Positions 10,276 to 23,645 of a DNA stretch of 64,000 bases are shown piece after piece; within the stretch, counting starts at the first letter, position 1; each line of letters begins with the position of its first letter. The position numbers and the translations under genes are program-made. The notes below the pieces were generated by a model. That model was not told where the DNA came from and did not search any database. It was given only the letters and a program-made list of their open reading frames with translations. The stretch covers positions 372,001 through 436,000 of the forward strand of contig JAMKCF010000076.1 in the NCBI GenBank assembly GCA_023634235.1, given 5' to 3'. Source of the DNA: Pisaster brevispinus. Lineage: Eukaryota; Echinodermata; Asteroidea; Forcipulatida; Asteriidae.

Positions 10276-13200
10276 ATGGCGTCACTTTTTGCTAGAAAGC
10301 TCCTAATTGCCCAGGTTTTGGGATTTGGCCATGTCCCCACACAGAAAAGGTGTTCAGGGAAGTCTAGTCTAGAACGCTGCACCGTCAAATCGCACTTTTC
10401 TTTTCGACCCCAAAAATCAAAATGGCGACAGGGTACTACCTGTCAAATATTCCCAAAATTCGACCCCCGGTAACATGGCGATTTTCGGCGATCACTTTTC
10501 GCGGACACCTCCCCCGACGGTGCTGGTTGGAATTTGAAGGCCGCAACCATTTTATTCCATGAATTATTGAGGTTTTTTGGGCAAGAAAGATGGCGTCACT
10601 TTTTGCTAGAAAGCTCCTAATTGCCCAGGTTTTGGGATTTGGCCATGTCCCCACACAGAAAAGGTCTTCAGGGAAGTCTAGTCTAGAACGCTGCACCGTC
10701 AAATCGCACTTTTGTTTTCGACCCCAAAAATCAAAATGGCGACAGGGTACTACCTGTCAAATATTCCCAAAATTCGACCCCCGGTAACATGGCGATTTTC
10801 GGCGATCACTTTTCGCGGACACCTCCCCCGACGGTGCTGGTTGGAATTTGAAGGCCGCAACCATTTTATTCCATGAATTATTGAGGTTTTTTGGGCAAGA
10901 AAGATGGCGTCACTTTTTGCTAGAAAGCTCCTAATTGCCCAGGTTTTGGGATTTGGCCATGTCCCCACACAGAAAAGGTCTTCAGGGAAGTCTAGTCTAG
11001 AACGCTGCACCGTCAAATCGCACTTTTGTTTTCGACCCCAAAAATCAAAATGGCGACAGGGTACTACCTGTCAAATATTCCCAAAATTCGACCCCCGGTA
11101 ACATGGCGATTTTCGGCGATCACTTTTCGCGGACACCTCCCCCGACGGTGCTGGTTGGAATTTGAAGGCCGCAACCATTTTATTCCATGAATTATTGAGG
11201 TTTTTTTGGGCAAGAAAGATGGCGTCACTTTTTGCTAGAAAGCTCCTAATTGCCCAGGTTTTGGGATTTGGCCATGTCCCCACACAGAAAAGGTCTTCAG
11301 GGAAGTCTAGTCTAGAACGCTGCACCGTCAAATCGCACTTTTGTTTTCGACCCCAAAAATCAAAATGGCGACAGGGTACTACCTGTCAAATATTCCCAAA
11401 ATTCGACCCCCGGTAACATGGCGATTTTCGGCGATCACTTTTCGCGGACACCTCCCCCGACGGTGCTGGTTGGAATTTGAAGGCCGCAACTATTTTATTC
11501 CATGAATTATTGAGGTTTTTTGGGCAAGAAAGATGGCGTCACTTTTTGCTAGAAAGCTCCTAATTGCCCAGGTTTTGGGATTTGGGCATGTCCCCACACA
11601 GAAAAGGTCTTCAGGGAAGTCTAGTCTAGAACGCTGCACCGTCAAATCGCACTTTTGTTTTCGACCCCAAAAATCAAAATGGCGACAGGGTACTACCTGT
11701 CAAATATTCCCAAAATTCGACCCCCGGTAACATGGCGATTTTCGGCGATCACTTTTCGCGGACACCTCCCCCGACGGTGCTGGTTGGAATTTGAAGGCCG
11801 CAACCATTTTATTCCATGAATTATTGAGGTTTTTTGGGCAAGAAAGATGGCGTCACTTTTTGCTAGAAAGCTCCTAATTGCCCAGGTTTTGGGATTTGGC
11901 CATGTCCCCACACAGAAAAGGTCTTCAGGGAAGTCTAGTCTAGAACGCTGCACCGTCAAATCGCACTTTTCTTTTCGACCCCAAAAATCAAAATGGCGAC
12001 AGGGTACTACCTGTCAAATATTCCCAAAATTCGACCCCCGGTAACATGGCGATTTTCGGCGATCACTTTTCGCGGACACCTCCCCCGACGGTGCTGGTTG
12101 GAATTTGAAGGCCGCAACCATTTTATTCCATGAATTATTGAGGTTTTTTGGGCAAGAAAGATGGCGTCACTTTTTGCTAGAAAGCTCCTAATTGCCCAGG
12201 TTTTGGGATTTGGCCATGTCCCCACACAGAAAAGGTCTTCAGGGAAGTCTAGTCTAGAACGCTGCACCGTCAAATCGCACTTTTGTTTTCGACCCCAAAA
12301 ATCAAAATGGCGACAGGGTACTACCTGTCAAATATTCCCAAAATTCGACCCCCGGTAACATGGCGATTTTCGGCGATCACTTTTCGCGGACACCTCCCCC
12401 GACGGTGCTGGTTGGAATTTGAAGGCCGCAACCATTTTATTCCATGAATTATTGAGGTTTTTTGGGCAAGAAAGATGGCGTCACTTTTTGCTAGAAAGCT
12501 CCTAATTGCCCAGGTTTTGGGATTTGGCCATGTCCCCACACAGAAAAGGTCTTCAGGGAAGTCTAGTCTAGAACGCTGCACCGTCAAATCGCACTTTTGT
12601 TTTCGACCCCAAAAATCAAAATGGCGACAGGGTACTACCTGTCAAATATTCCCCAAATTCGACCCCCGGTAACATGGCGATTTTCGGCGATCACTTTTCG
12701 CGGACACCTCCCCCGACGGTGCTGGTTGGAATTTGAAGGCCGCAACCATTTTATTCCATGAATTATTGAGGTTTTTTGGGCAAGAAAGATGGCGTCACTT
12801 GTTGCTAGAAAGCTCCTAATTGCCCAGGTTTTGGGATTTGGCCATGTCCCCACACAGAAAAGGTCTTCAGGGAAGTCTAGTCTAGAACGCTGCACCCTAG
12901 AATCGCACTTTTCTTTTCGACCCCAAAAATCAAAATGGCGACAGGGTACTACCTGTCAAATATTCCCAAAATTCGACCCCCGGTAACATGGCGATTTTCG
13001 GCGATCACTTTTCGCGGACACCTCCCCCGACGGTGCTGGTTGGAATTTGAAGGCCGCAACCATTTTATTCCATGAATTATTGAGGTTTTTTGGGCAAGAA
13101 AGATGGCGTCACTTTTTGCTAGAAAGCTCCTAATTGCCCAGGTTTTGGGATTTGGCCATGTCCCCACACAGAAAAGGTCTTCAGGGAAGTCTAGTCTAGA

Positions 13201-14044
13201 ACGCTGCACCGTCAAATCGCACTTTTGTTTTCGACCCCAAAAATCAAAATGGCGACAGGGTACTACCTGTCAAATATTCCCAAAATTCGACCCCCGGTAA
13301 CATGGCGATTTTCGGCGATCACTTTTCGCGGACACCTCCCCCGACGGTGCTGGTTGGAATTTGAAGGCCGCAACCATTTTATTCCATGAATTATTGAGGT
13401 TTTTTGGGCAAGAAAGATGGCGTCACTTTTTGCTAGAAAGCTCCTAATTGCCCAGGTTTTGGGATTTGGCCATGTCCCCACACAGAAAAGGTCTTCAGGG
13501 AAGTCTAGTCTAGAACGCTGCACCGTCAAATCGCACTTTTGTTTTCGACCCCAAAAATCAAAATGGCGACAGGGTACTACCTGTCAAATATTCCCCAAAT
13601 TCGACCCCCGGTAACATGGCGATTTTCGGCGATCACTTTTCGCGGACACCTCCCCCGACGGTGCTGGTTGGAATTTGAAGGCCGCAACCATTTTATTCCA
13701 TGAATTATTGAGGTTTTTTGGGCAAGAAAGATGGCGTCACTTGTTGCTAGAAAGCTCCTAATTGCCCAGGTTTTGGGATTTGGCCATGTCCCCACACAGA
13801 AAAGGTCTTCAGGGAAGTCTAGTCTAGAACGCTGCACCCTAGAATCGCACTTTTGTTTTCGACCCCAAAAATCAAAATGGCAACAGGGTACTACCTGTCA
13901 AATATTCCCAAAATTCGACCCCCGGTAACATGGCGATTTTCGGCGATCACTTTTCGCGGACACCTCCCCCGACGGTGCTGGTTGGAATTTGAAGGCCGCA
14001 ACCATTTTATTCCATGAATTATTGAGGTTTTTTGGGCAAGAAAG
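10276..14044 (+). repeat. Right subfamily, first zone
   Basis: Starts are 10276, 10590, 10904, 11219, 11533, 11847, 12161, 12475, 12789, 13103, 13417 and 13731. Most have CCCCAAAAATC and ATGGCGATT. CACTTTTCTTTTCG recurs near 10393, 11965 and 12906. A linked pair of changes, CACTTGTTGCTAG and CTGCACCCTAGAATCG, occurs in 12789 and 13731, exactly 942 bp (three monomers) apart, together with ATTCCCCAAATTCG just upstream of each. An extra T in the T-run makes 10904-11219 315 bp. Confidence 0.85.
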
Positions 14045-17000
14045 ATGGCGTCACTTTTTGGTAGAAAGCTCCTAATTGCCCAGGTTTTGGGATTTGGCCA
14101 TGTCCCCACACAGAAAAGGTCTTCAGGGAAGTCTAGTCTAGAACGCTGCACCGTCAAATCGCACTTTTGTTTTCGACCCCAAAAGTCAAAATGGCGACAG
14201 GGTACTACCTGTCAAATATTCCCAAAATTCGACCCCCGGTAACATGGCGATTTTCGGCGATCACTTTTCGCGGACACCTCCCCCGACGGTGCTGGTTGGA
14301 ATTTGAAGGCCGCAACCATTTTATTCCATGAATTATTGAGGTTTTTTGGGCAAGAAAGATGGCGTCACTTTTTGCTAGAAAGCTCCTAATTGCCCAGGTT
14401 TTGGGATTTGGCCATGTCCCCACACAGAAAAGGTCTTCAGGGAAGTCTAGTCTAGAACGCTGCACCGTCAAATCGCACTTTTGTTTTCGACCCCAAAAAT
14501 CAAAATGGCGACAGGGTACTACCTGTCAAATATTCCCCAAATTCGACCCCCGGTAACATGGCGATTTTCGGCGATCACTTTTCGCGGACACCTCCCCCGA
14601 CGGTGCTGGTTGGAATTTGAAGGCCGCAACCATTTTATTCCATGAATTATTGAGGTTTTTTGGGCAAGAAAGATGGCGTCACTTTTTGCTAGAAAGCTCC
14701 TAATTGCCCAGGTTTTGGGATTTGGCCATGTCCCCCCACAGAAAAGGTCTTCAGGGAAGTCTAGTCTAGAACGCTGCACCGTCAAATCGCACTTTTGTTT
14801 TCGACCCCAAAAATCAAAATGGCGACAGGGTACTACCTGTCAAATATTCCCAAAATTCGACCCCCGGTAACATGGCGATTTTCGGCGATCACTTTTCGCG
14901 GACACCTCCCCCGACGGTGCTGGTTGGAATTTGAAGGCCGCAACCATTTTATTCCATGAATTATTGAGGTTTTTTGGGCAAGAAAGATGGCGTCACTTTT
15001 TGCTAGAAAGCTCCTAATTGCCCAGGTTTTGGGATTTGGCCATGTCCCCACACAGAAAAGGTCTTCAGGGAAGTCTAGTCCAGAACGCTGCACCGTCAAA
15101 TCGCACTTTTGTTTTCGACCCCAAAAGTCAAAATGGCGACAGGGTACTACCTGTCAAATATTCCCAAAATTCGACCCCCGGTAACATGGCGATTTTCGGC
15201 GATCACTTTTCGCGGACACCTCCCCCGACGGTGCTGGTTGGAATTTGAAGGCCGCAACCATTTTATTCCATGAATTATTGAGGTTTTTTGGGCAAGAAAG
15301 ATGGCGTCACTTTTTGCTAGAAAGCTCCTAATTGCCCATGTTTTGGGATTTGGCCATGTCCCCACACAGAAAAGGTCTTCAGGGAAGTCTAGTCTAGAAC
15401 GCTGCACCGTCAAATCGCACTTTTGTTTTCGACCCCAAAAATCAAAATGGCGACAGGGTACTACCTGTCAAATATTCCCAAAATTCGACCCCGGTAACAT
15501 GGCGATTTTCGGCGATCACTTTTCGCGGACACCTCCCCCGACGGTGCTGGTTGGAATTTGAAGGCCGCAACCATTTTATTCCATGAATTATTGAGGTTTT
15601 TTGGGCAAGAAAGATGGCGTCACTTTTTGCTAGAAAGCTCCTAATTGCCCAGGTTTTGGGATTTGGCCATGTCCCCACACAGAAAAGGTCTTCAGGGAAG
15701 TCTAGTCTAGAACGCTGCACCGTCAAATCGCACTTTTGTTTTCGACCCCAAAAGTCAAAATGGCGACAGGGTACTACCTGTCAAATATTCCCAAAATTCG
15801 ACCCCCGGTAACATGGCGATTTTCGGCGATCACTTTTCGCGGACACCTCCCCCGACGGTGCTGGTTGGAATTTGAAGGCCGCAACCATTTTATTCCATGA
15901 ATTATTGAGGTTTTTTGGGCAAGAAAGATGGCGTCACTTTTTGGTAGAAAGCTCCTAATTGCCCAGGTTTTGGGATTTGGCCATGTCCCCACACAGAAAA
16001 GGTCTTCAGGGAAGTCTAGTCTAGAACGCTGCACCGTCAAATCGCACTTTTGTTTTCGACCCCAAAAATCAAAATGGCGACAGGGTACTACCTGTCAAAT
16101 ATTCCCAAAATTCGACCCCCGGTAACATGGCGATTTTCGGCGATCACTTTTCGCGGACACCTCCCCCGACGGTGCTGGTTGGAATTTGAAGGCCGCAACC
16201 ATTTTATTCCATGAATTATTGAGGTTTTTTGGGCAAGAAAGATGGCGTCACTTTTTGCTAGAAAGCTCCTAATTGCCCAGGTTTTGGGATTTGGCCATGT
16301 CCCCACACAGAAAAGGTCTTCAGGGAAGTCTAGTCTAGAACGCTGCACCGTCAAATCGCACTTTTGTTTTCGACCCCAAAAATCAAAATGGCGACAGGGT
16401 ACTACCTGTCAAATATTCCCAAAATTCGACCCCCGGTAACATGGCGATTTTCGGCGATCACTTTTCGCGGACACCTCCCCCGACGGTGCTGGTTGGAATT
16501 TGAAGGCCGCAACCATTTTATTCCATGAATTATTGAGGTTTTTTGGGCAAGAAAGATGGCGTCACTTTTTGCTAGAAAGCTCCTAATTGCCCAGGTTTTG
16601 GGATTTGGCCATGTCCCCACACAGAAAAGGTCTTCAGGGAAGTCTAGTCTAGAACGCTGCAACGTCAAATCGCACTTTTGTTTTCGACCCCAAAAATCAA
16701 AATGGCGACAGGGTACTACCTGTCAAATATTCCCAAAATTCGACCCCCGGTAACATGGCGATTTTCGGCGATCACTTTTCGCGGACACCTCCCCCGACGG
16801 TGCTGGTTGGAATTTGAAGGCCGCAACCATTTTATTCCATGAATTATTGAGGTTTTTTGGGCAAGAAAGATGGCGTCACTTTTTGCTAGAAAGCTCCTAA
16901 TTGCCCAGGTTTTGGGATTTGGCCATGTCCCCACACAGAAAAGGTCTTCAGGGAAGTCTAGTCTAGAACGCTGCACCGTCAAATCGCACTTTTGTTTTCG

Positions 17001-20000
17001 ACCCCAAAAGTCAAAATGGCGACAGGGTACTACCTGTCAAATATTCCCAAAATTCGACCCCCGGTAACATGGTGATTTTCGGCGATCACTTTTCGCGGAC
17101 ACCTCCCCCGACGGTGCTGGTTGGAATTTGAAGGCCGCAACCATTTTATTCCATGAATTATTGAGGTTTTTTGGGCAAGAAAGATGGCGTCACTTTTTGC
17201 TAGAAAGCTCCTAATTGCCCAGGTTTTGGGATTTGGCCATGTCCCCACACAGAAAAGGTCTTCAGGGAAGTCTAGTCTAGAACGCTGCACCGTCAAATCG
17301 CACTTTTGTTTTCGACCCCAAAAGTCAAAATGGCGACAGGGTACTACCTGTCAAATATTCCCAAAATTCGACCCCCGGTAACATGGCGATTTTCGGCGAT
17401 CACTTTTCGCGGACACCTCCCCCGACGGTGCTGGTTGGAATTTGAAGGCCGCAACCATTTTATTCCATGAATTATTGAGGTTTTTTGGGCAAGAAAGATG
17501 GCGTCACTTTTTGCTAGAAAGCTCCTAATTGCCCAGGTTTTGGGATTTGGCCATGTCCCCACACAGAAAAGGTCTTCAGGGAAGTCTAGTCTAGAACGCT
17601 GCACCGTCAAATCGCACTTTTGTTTTCGACCCCAAAAATCAAAATGGCGACAGGGTACTACCTGTCAAATATTCCCAAAATTCGACCCCCGGTAACATGG
17701 CGATTTTCGGCGATCACTTTTCGCGGACACCTCCCCCGACGGTGCTGGTTGGAATTTGAAGGCCGCAACCATTCTATTCCATGAATTATTGAGGTTTTTT
17801 GGGCAACAAAGATGGCGTCACTTTTTGCTAGAAAGCTCCTAATTGCCCAGGTTTTGGGATTTGGCCATGTCCCCACACAGAAAAGGTCTTCAGGGAAGTC
17901 TAGTCTAGAACGCTGCACCGTCAAATCGCACTTTTGTTTTCGACCCCAAAAATCAAAATGGCGACAGGGTACTACCTGTCAAATATTCCCAAAATTCGAC
18001 CCCCGGTAACATGGCGATTTTCGGCGATCACTTTTCGCGGACACCTCCCCCGACGGTGCTGGTTGGAATTTGAAGGCCGCAACCATTTTATTCCATGAAT
18101 TATTGAGGTTTTTTGGGCAAGAAAGATGACGTCACTTTTTGTTAGAAAGCTCCTAATTGCCCAGGTTTTGGGATTTGGCCATGTCCCCACACAGAAAAGG
18201 TCTTCAGGGAAGTCTAGTCTAGAACGCTGCACCGTCAAATCGCACTTTTGTTTTCGACCCCAAAAATCAAAATGGCGACAGGGTACTACCTGTCAAATAT
18301 TCCCAAAATTCGACCCCCGGTAACATGGCGATTTTCGGCGATCACTTTTCGCGGACACCTCCCCCGACGGTGCTGGTTGGAATTTGAAGGCCGCAACCAT
18401 TTTATTCCATGAATTATTGAGGTTTTTTGTGCAAGAAAGATGGCGTCACTTTTTGCTAGAAAGCTCCTAATTGCCCAGGTTTTGGGATTTGGCCATGTCC
18501 CCACACAGAAAAGGTCTTCAGGGAAGTCTAGTCTAGAACGCTGCACCGTCAAATCGCACTTTTGTTTTCGACCCCAAAAGTCAAAATGGCGACAGGGTAC
18601 TACCTGTCAAATATTCCCAAAATTCGACCCCCGGTAACATGGCGATTTTCGGCGATCACTTTTCGCGGACACCTCCCCCGACGGTGCTGGTTGGAATTTG
18701 AAGGCCGCAACCATTTTATTCCATGAATTATTGAGGTTTTTTGGGCAAGAAAGATGGCGTCACTTTTTGCTAGAAAGCTCCTAATTGCCCAGGTTTTGGG
18801 ATTTGGCCATGTCCCCACACAGAAAAGGTCTTCAGGGAAGTCTAGTCTAGAACGCTGCACCGTCAAATCGCACTTTTGTTTTCGACCCCAAAAATCAAAA
18901 TGGCGACAGGGTACTACCTGTGAAATATTCCCAAAATTCGACCCCCGGTAACATGGCGATTTTCGGCGATCACTTTTCGCGGACACCTCCCCCGACGGTG
19001 CTGGTTGGAATTTGAAGGCCGCAACCATTTTATTCCATGAATTATTGAGGTTTTTTTGGGCAAGAAAGATGGCGTCACTTTTTGGTAGAAAGCTCCTAAT
19101 TGCCCAGGTTTTGGGATTTGGCCATGTCCCCACACAGAAAAGGTCTTCAGGGAAGTCTAGTCTAGAACGCTGCACCGTCAAATCGCACTTTTGTTTTCGA
19201 CCCCAAAAGTCAAAATGGCGACAGGGTACTACCTGTCAAATATTCCCAAAATTCGACCCCCGGTAACATGGCGATTTTCGGCGATCACTTTTCGCGGACA
19301 CCTCCCCCGACGGTGCTGGTTGGAATTTGAAGGCCGCAACCATTTTATTCCATGAATTATTGAGGTTTTTTGGGCAAGAAAGATGGCGTCACTTTTTGCT
19401 AGAAAGCTCCTAATTGCCCAGGTTTTGGGATTTGGCCATGTCCCCACACAGAAAAGGTCTTCAGGGAAGTCTAGTCTAGAACGCTGCACCGTCAAATCGC
19501 ACTTTTGTTTTCGACCCCAAAAATCAAAATGGCGACAGGGTACTACCTGTCAAATATTCCCAAAATTCGACCCCCGGTAACATGGCGATTTTCGGCGATC
19601 ACTTTTCGCGGACACCTCCCCCGACGGTGCTGGTTGGAATTTGAAGGCCGCAACCATTTTATTCCATGAATTATTGAGGTTTTTTGGGCAAGAAAGATGG
19701 CGTCACTTTTTGCTAGAAAGCTCCTAATTGCCCAGGTTTTGGGATTTGGCCATGTCCCCACACAGAAAAGGTCTTCAGGGAAGTCTAGTCTAGAACGCTG
19801 CACCGTCAAATCGCACTTTTGTTTTCGACCCCAAAAATCAAAATGGCGACAGGGTACTACCTGTCAAATATTCCCAAAATTCGACCCCCGGTAACATGGC
19901 GATTTTCGGCGATCACTTTTCGCGGACACCTCCCCCGACGGTGCTGGTTGGAATTTGAAGGCCGCAACCATTTTATTCCATGAATTATTGAGGTTTTTTG

Positions 20001-21894
20001 GGCAAGAAAGATGGCGTCACTTTTTGCTAGAAAGCTCCTAATTGCCCAGGTTTTGGGATTTGGCCATGTCCCCACACAGAAAAGGTCTTCAGGGAAGTCT
20101 AGTCTAGAACGCTGCACCGTCAAATCGCACTTTTGTTTTCGACCCCAAAAGTCAAAATGGCGACAGGGTACTACCTGTCAAATATTCCCAAAATTCGACC
20201 CCCGGTAACATGGCGATTTTCGGCGATCACTTTTCGCGGACACCTCCCCCGACGGTGCTGGTTGGAATTTGAAGGCCGCAACCATTTTATTCCATGAATT
20301 ATTGAGGTTTTTTGGGCAAGAAAGATTGCGTCACTTTTTGCTAGAAAGCTCCTAATTGCCCAGGTTTTGGGATTTGGCCATGTCCCCACACAGAAAAGGT
20401 CTTCAGGGAAGTCTAGTCTAGAACGCTGCACCGTCAAATCGCACTTTTGTTTTCGACCCCAAAAGTCAAAATGGCGACAGGGTACTACCTGTCAAATATT
20501 CCCAAAATTCGACCCCCGGTAACATGGCGATTTTCGGCGATCACTTTTCGCGGACACCTCCCCCGACGGTGCTGGTTGGAATTTGAAGGCCGCAACCATT
20601 TTATTCCATGAATTATTGAGGTTTTTTGGGCAAGAAAGATGGCGTCACTTTTTGCTAGAAAGCTCCTAATTGCCCAGGTTTTGGGATTTGGCCATGTCCC
20701 CACACAGAAAAGGTCTTCAGGGAAGTCTAGTCTAGAACGCTGCACCGTCAAATCGCACTTTTGTTTTCGACCCCAAAAGTCAAAATGGCGACAGGGTACT
20801 ACCTGTGAAATATTCCCAAAATTCGACCCCCGGTAACATGGCGATTTTCGGCGATCACTTTTCGCGGACACCTCCCCCGACGGTGCTGGTTGGAATTTGA
20901 AGGCCGCAACCATTTTATTCCATGAATTATTGAGGTTTTTTGGGCAAGAAAGATGGCGTCACTTTTTGCTAGAAAGCTCCTAATTGCCCAGGTTTTGGGA
21001 TTTGGCCATGTCCCCACACAGAAAAGGTCTTCAGGGAAGTCTAGTCTAGAACGCTGCACCGTCAAATCGCACTTTTGTTTTCGACCCCAAAAGTCAAAAT
21101 GGCGACAGGGTACTACCTGTCAAATATTCCCAAAATTCGACCCCCGGTAACATGGCGATTTTCGGCGATCACTTTTCGCGGACACCTCCCCCGACGGTGC
21201 TGGTTGGAATTTGAAGGCCGCAACCATTTTATTCCATGAATTATTGAGGTTTTTTGGGCAAGAAAGATGGCGTCACTTTTTGCTAGAAAGCTCCTAATTG
21301 CCCAGGTTTTGGGATTTGGCCATGTCCCCACACAGAAAAGGTCTTCAGGGAAGTCTAGTCTAGAACGCTGCACCGTCAAATCGCACTTTTGTTTTCGACC
21401 CCAAAAGTCAAAATGGCGACAGGGTACTACCTGTCAAATATTCCCAAAATTCGACCCCCGGTAACATGGCGATTTTCGGCCATCACTTTTCGCGGACACC
21501 TCCCCCGACGGTGCTGGTTGGAATTTGAAGGCCGCAACCATTTTATTCCATGAATTATTGAGGTTTTTGGGGCAAGAAAGATGGCGTCACTTTTTGCTAG
21601 AAAGCTCCTAATTGCCCAGGTTTTGGGATTTGGCCATGTCCCCACACAGAAAAGGTCTTCAGGGAAGTCTAGTCTAGAACGCTGCACCGTCAAATCGCAC
21701 TTTTGTTTTCGACCCCAAAAGTCAAAATGGCGACAGGGTACTACCTGTCAAATATTCCCAAAATTCGACCCCCGGTAACATGGCGATTTTCGGCGATCAC
21801 TTTTCGCGGACACCTCCCCCGACGGTGCTGGTTGGAATTTGAAGGCCGCAACCATTTTATTCCATGAATTATTGAGGTTTTTTGGGCAAGAAAG
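14045..21894 (+). repeat. Right subfamily, zone with AAAAGTC variant monomers
   Basis: Thirteen of about 25 monomers here carry CCCCAAAAGTCAAAATGG instead of CCCCAAAAATCAAAATGG (near 14181, 15123, 15751, 17007, 17321, 18577, 19206, 20147, 20461, 20775, 21089, 21403 and 21717). I did not see this variant elsewhere in the window. CCTGTGAAATATT occurs near 18922 and 20807, six monomers apart, and CTGCAACGTC near 16660 and 21998, 17 monomers apart. One-base changes in length: 15301-15614 is 313 (GACCCCGG) and 18754-19069 is 315 (extra T). At 20325 the phase start reads AGATTGCGTCAC. Confidence 0.85.
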
Positions 21895-23016
21895 ATGGCG
21901 TCACTTTTTGCTAGAAAGCTCCTAATTGCCCAGGTTTTGGGATTTGGCCATGTCCCCACACAGAAAAGGTCTTCAGGGAAGTCTAGTCTAGAACGCTGCA
22001 ACGTCAAATCGCACTTTTGTTTTCGACCCCAAAAATCAAAATGGCGACAGGGTACTACCTGTCAAATATTCCCAAAATTCGACCCCCGGTAACATGGCGA
22101 TTTTCGGCGATCACTTTTCGCGGACACCTCCCCCGACGGTGCTGGTTGGAATTTGAAGGCCGCAACCATTTTATTCCATGAATTATTGAGGTTTTTTGGG
22201 CAAGAAAGATGGCGTCACTTTTTGCTAGAAAGCTCCTAATTGCCCAGGTTTTGGGATTTGGCCATGTCCCCACACAGAAAAGGTCTTCAGGGAAGTCTAG
22301 TCTAGAACGCTGCACCGTCAAATCGCACTTTTGTTTTCGACCCCAAAAATCAAAATGGCGACAGGGTGCTACCTGTCAAATATTCCCAAAATTCGACCCC
22401 CGGTAACATGGCGATTTTCGGCGATCACTTTTCGCGGACACCTCCCCCGACGGTGCTGGTTGGAATTTGAAGGCCGCAACCATTTTATTCCATGAATTAT
22501 TGAGGTTTTTTGGGCAAGAAAGATGGCGTCACTTTTTGCTAGAAAGCTCCTAATTGCCCAGGTTTTGGGATTTGGCCATGTCCCCACACAGAAAAGGTCT
22601 TCAGGGAAGTCTAGTCTAGAACGCTGCACCGTCAAATCGCACTTTTGTTTTCGACCCCAAAAATCAAAATGGCGACAGGGTACTACCTGTCAAATATTCC
22701 CAAAATTCGACCCCCGGTAACATGGCGATTTTCGGCGATCACTTTTCGCGGTCACCTCCCCCGACGGTGCTGGTTGGAATTTGAAGGCCGCAACCATTTT
22801 ATTCCATGAATTATTGAGGTTTTTTGGGCAAGAAAGATGGCGTCACTTTTTGCTAGAAAGCTCCTAATTGCCCAGGTTTTGGGATTTGGCCATGTCCCCA
22901 CACAGAAAAGGTCTTCAGGGAAGTCTAGTCTAGAACGCTGCACCGTCAAATCGCACTTTTGTTTTCGACCCCAAAAATCAAAATGGCGACACGGTACTAC
23001 CTGTCAAATATTCCCA

Positions 23017-23148
23017 AAAATCGACCCACGGTAACATGGCGATTTTCGGCGATCACTTTTTGCGGACACCTCCCCCGACGGTGCTGGTTCGAATTTGAAG
23101 GCCGCAACCATTTTATTCCATGAATTATTGAGGTTTTTGGGGCCACAA
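23017..23148 (+). repeat. Left-subfamily tract embedded in the right domain
   Basis: Within otherwise right-type monomers, this tract carries four linked left-type markers in order: CCCAAAAATCGACC, CTTTTTGCGG, GGTTCGAATTTG and GGTTTTTGGGGCCACAAAG. Together they match F-type monomers at 3.7-6.5 kb. Right-type CCCCAAAAATCAAAATGG lies on both sides (near 22970 and 23284), so the exchanged tract is at least about 130 bp and at most about 300 bp. Spacing stays at 314 bp, as expected for gene conversion without change of length. Confidence 0.85.
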
Positions 23149-23619
23149 AGATGGCGTCACTTTTTGCTAGAAAGCTCCTAATTGCCCAGGTTTTGGGATT
23201 TGGCCATGTCCCCACACAGAAAAGGTCTTCAGGGAAGTCTAGTCTAGAACGCTGCACCGTCAAATCGCACTTTTGTTTTCGACCCCAAAAATCAAAATGG
23301 CGACAGGGTACTACCTGTCAAATATTCCCAAAATTCGACCCCCGGTAACATGGCGATTTTCGGCGATCACTTTTCGCGGACACCTCCCCCGACGGTGCTG
23401 GTTGGAATTTGAAGGCCGCAACCATTTTATTCCATGAAATATTGAGGTTTTTTGGGCAAGAAAGATGGCGTCACTTTTTGCTAGAAAGCTCCTAATTGCC
23501 CAGGTTTTGGGATTTTGGCCATGTCCCCACACAGAAAAGGTCTTCAGGGAAGTCTAGTCTAGAACGCTGCACCGTCAAATCGCACTTTTGTTTTCGACCC
23601 CAAAAATCAAAATGGCGAC

Positions 23620-23645
23620 CACTTTTCGCGGACACCTCCCCCGAC
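23620..23645 (+). repeat. Template-switch-like insertion in a monomer
   Basis: After ATGGCGAC the monomer jumps into CACTTTTCGCGG...CCCCCGAC, a 26-base stretch normally found about 65 bases further on, then returns at TACCTGTC. About 7 bases (AGGGTAC) are replaced, a net gain of 19 bp. With one extra T near 23515, the spacing 23465-23799 is 334. GGCGA is shared at the entry point (GGCGAC against GGCGATCAC) and AC at the exit, as in microhomology-mediated template switching. Confidence 0.88.

Noticed and set aside
18600..19181. Longest open frame in the window (193 aa, minus strand), and similar 137-145-aa frames near 20.5, 30.3, 34.0, 50.3 kb
   Set aside because: They arise where a single change removes the usual TGA stop (CCTGTGAAATATT near 18922 and 20807, CCTGTCCAATATT near 30578 and 50652) or where an indel shifts the frame (34.3 kb). 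Two shadow frames are simply joined.
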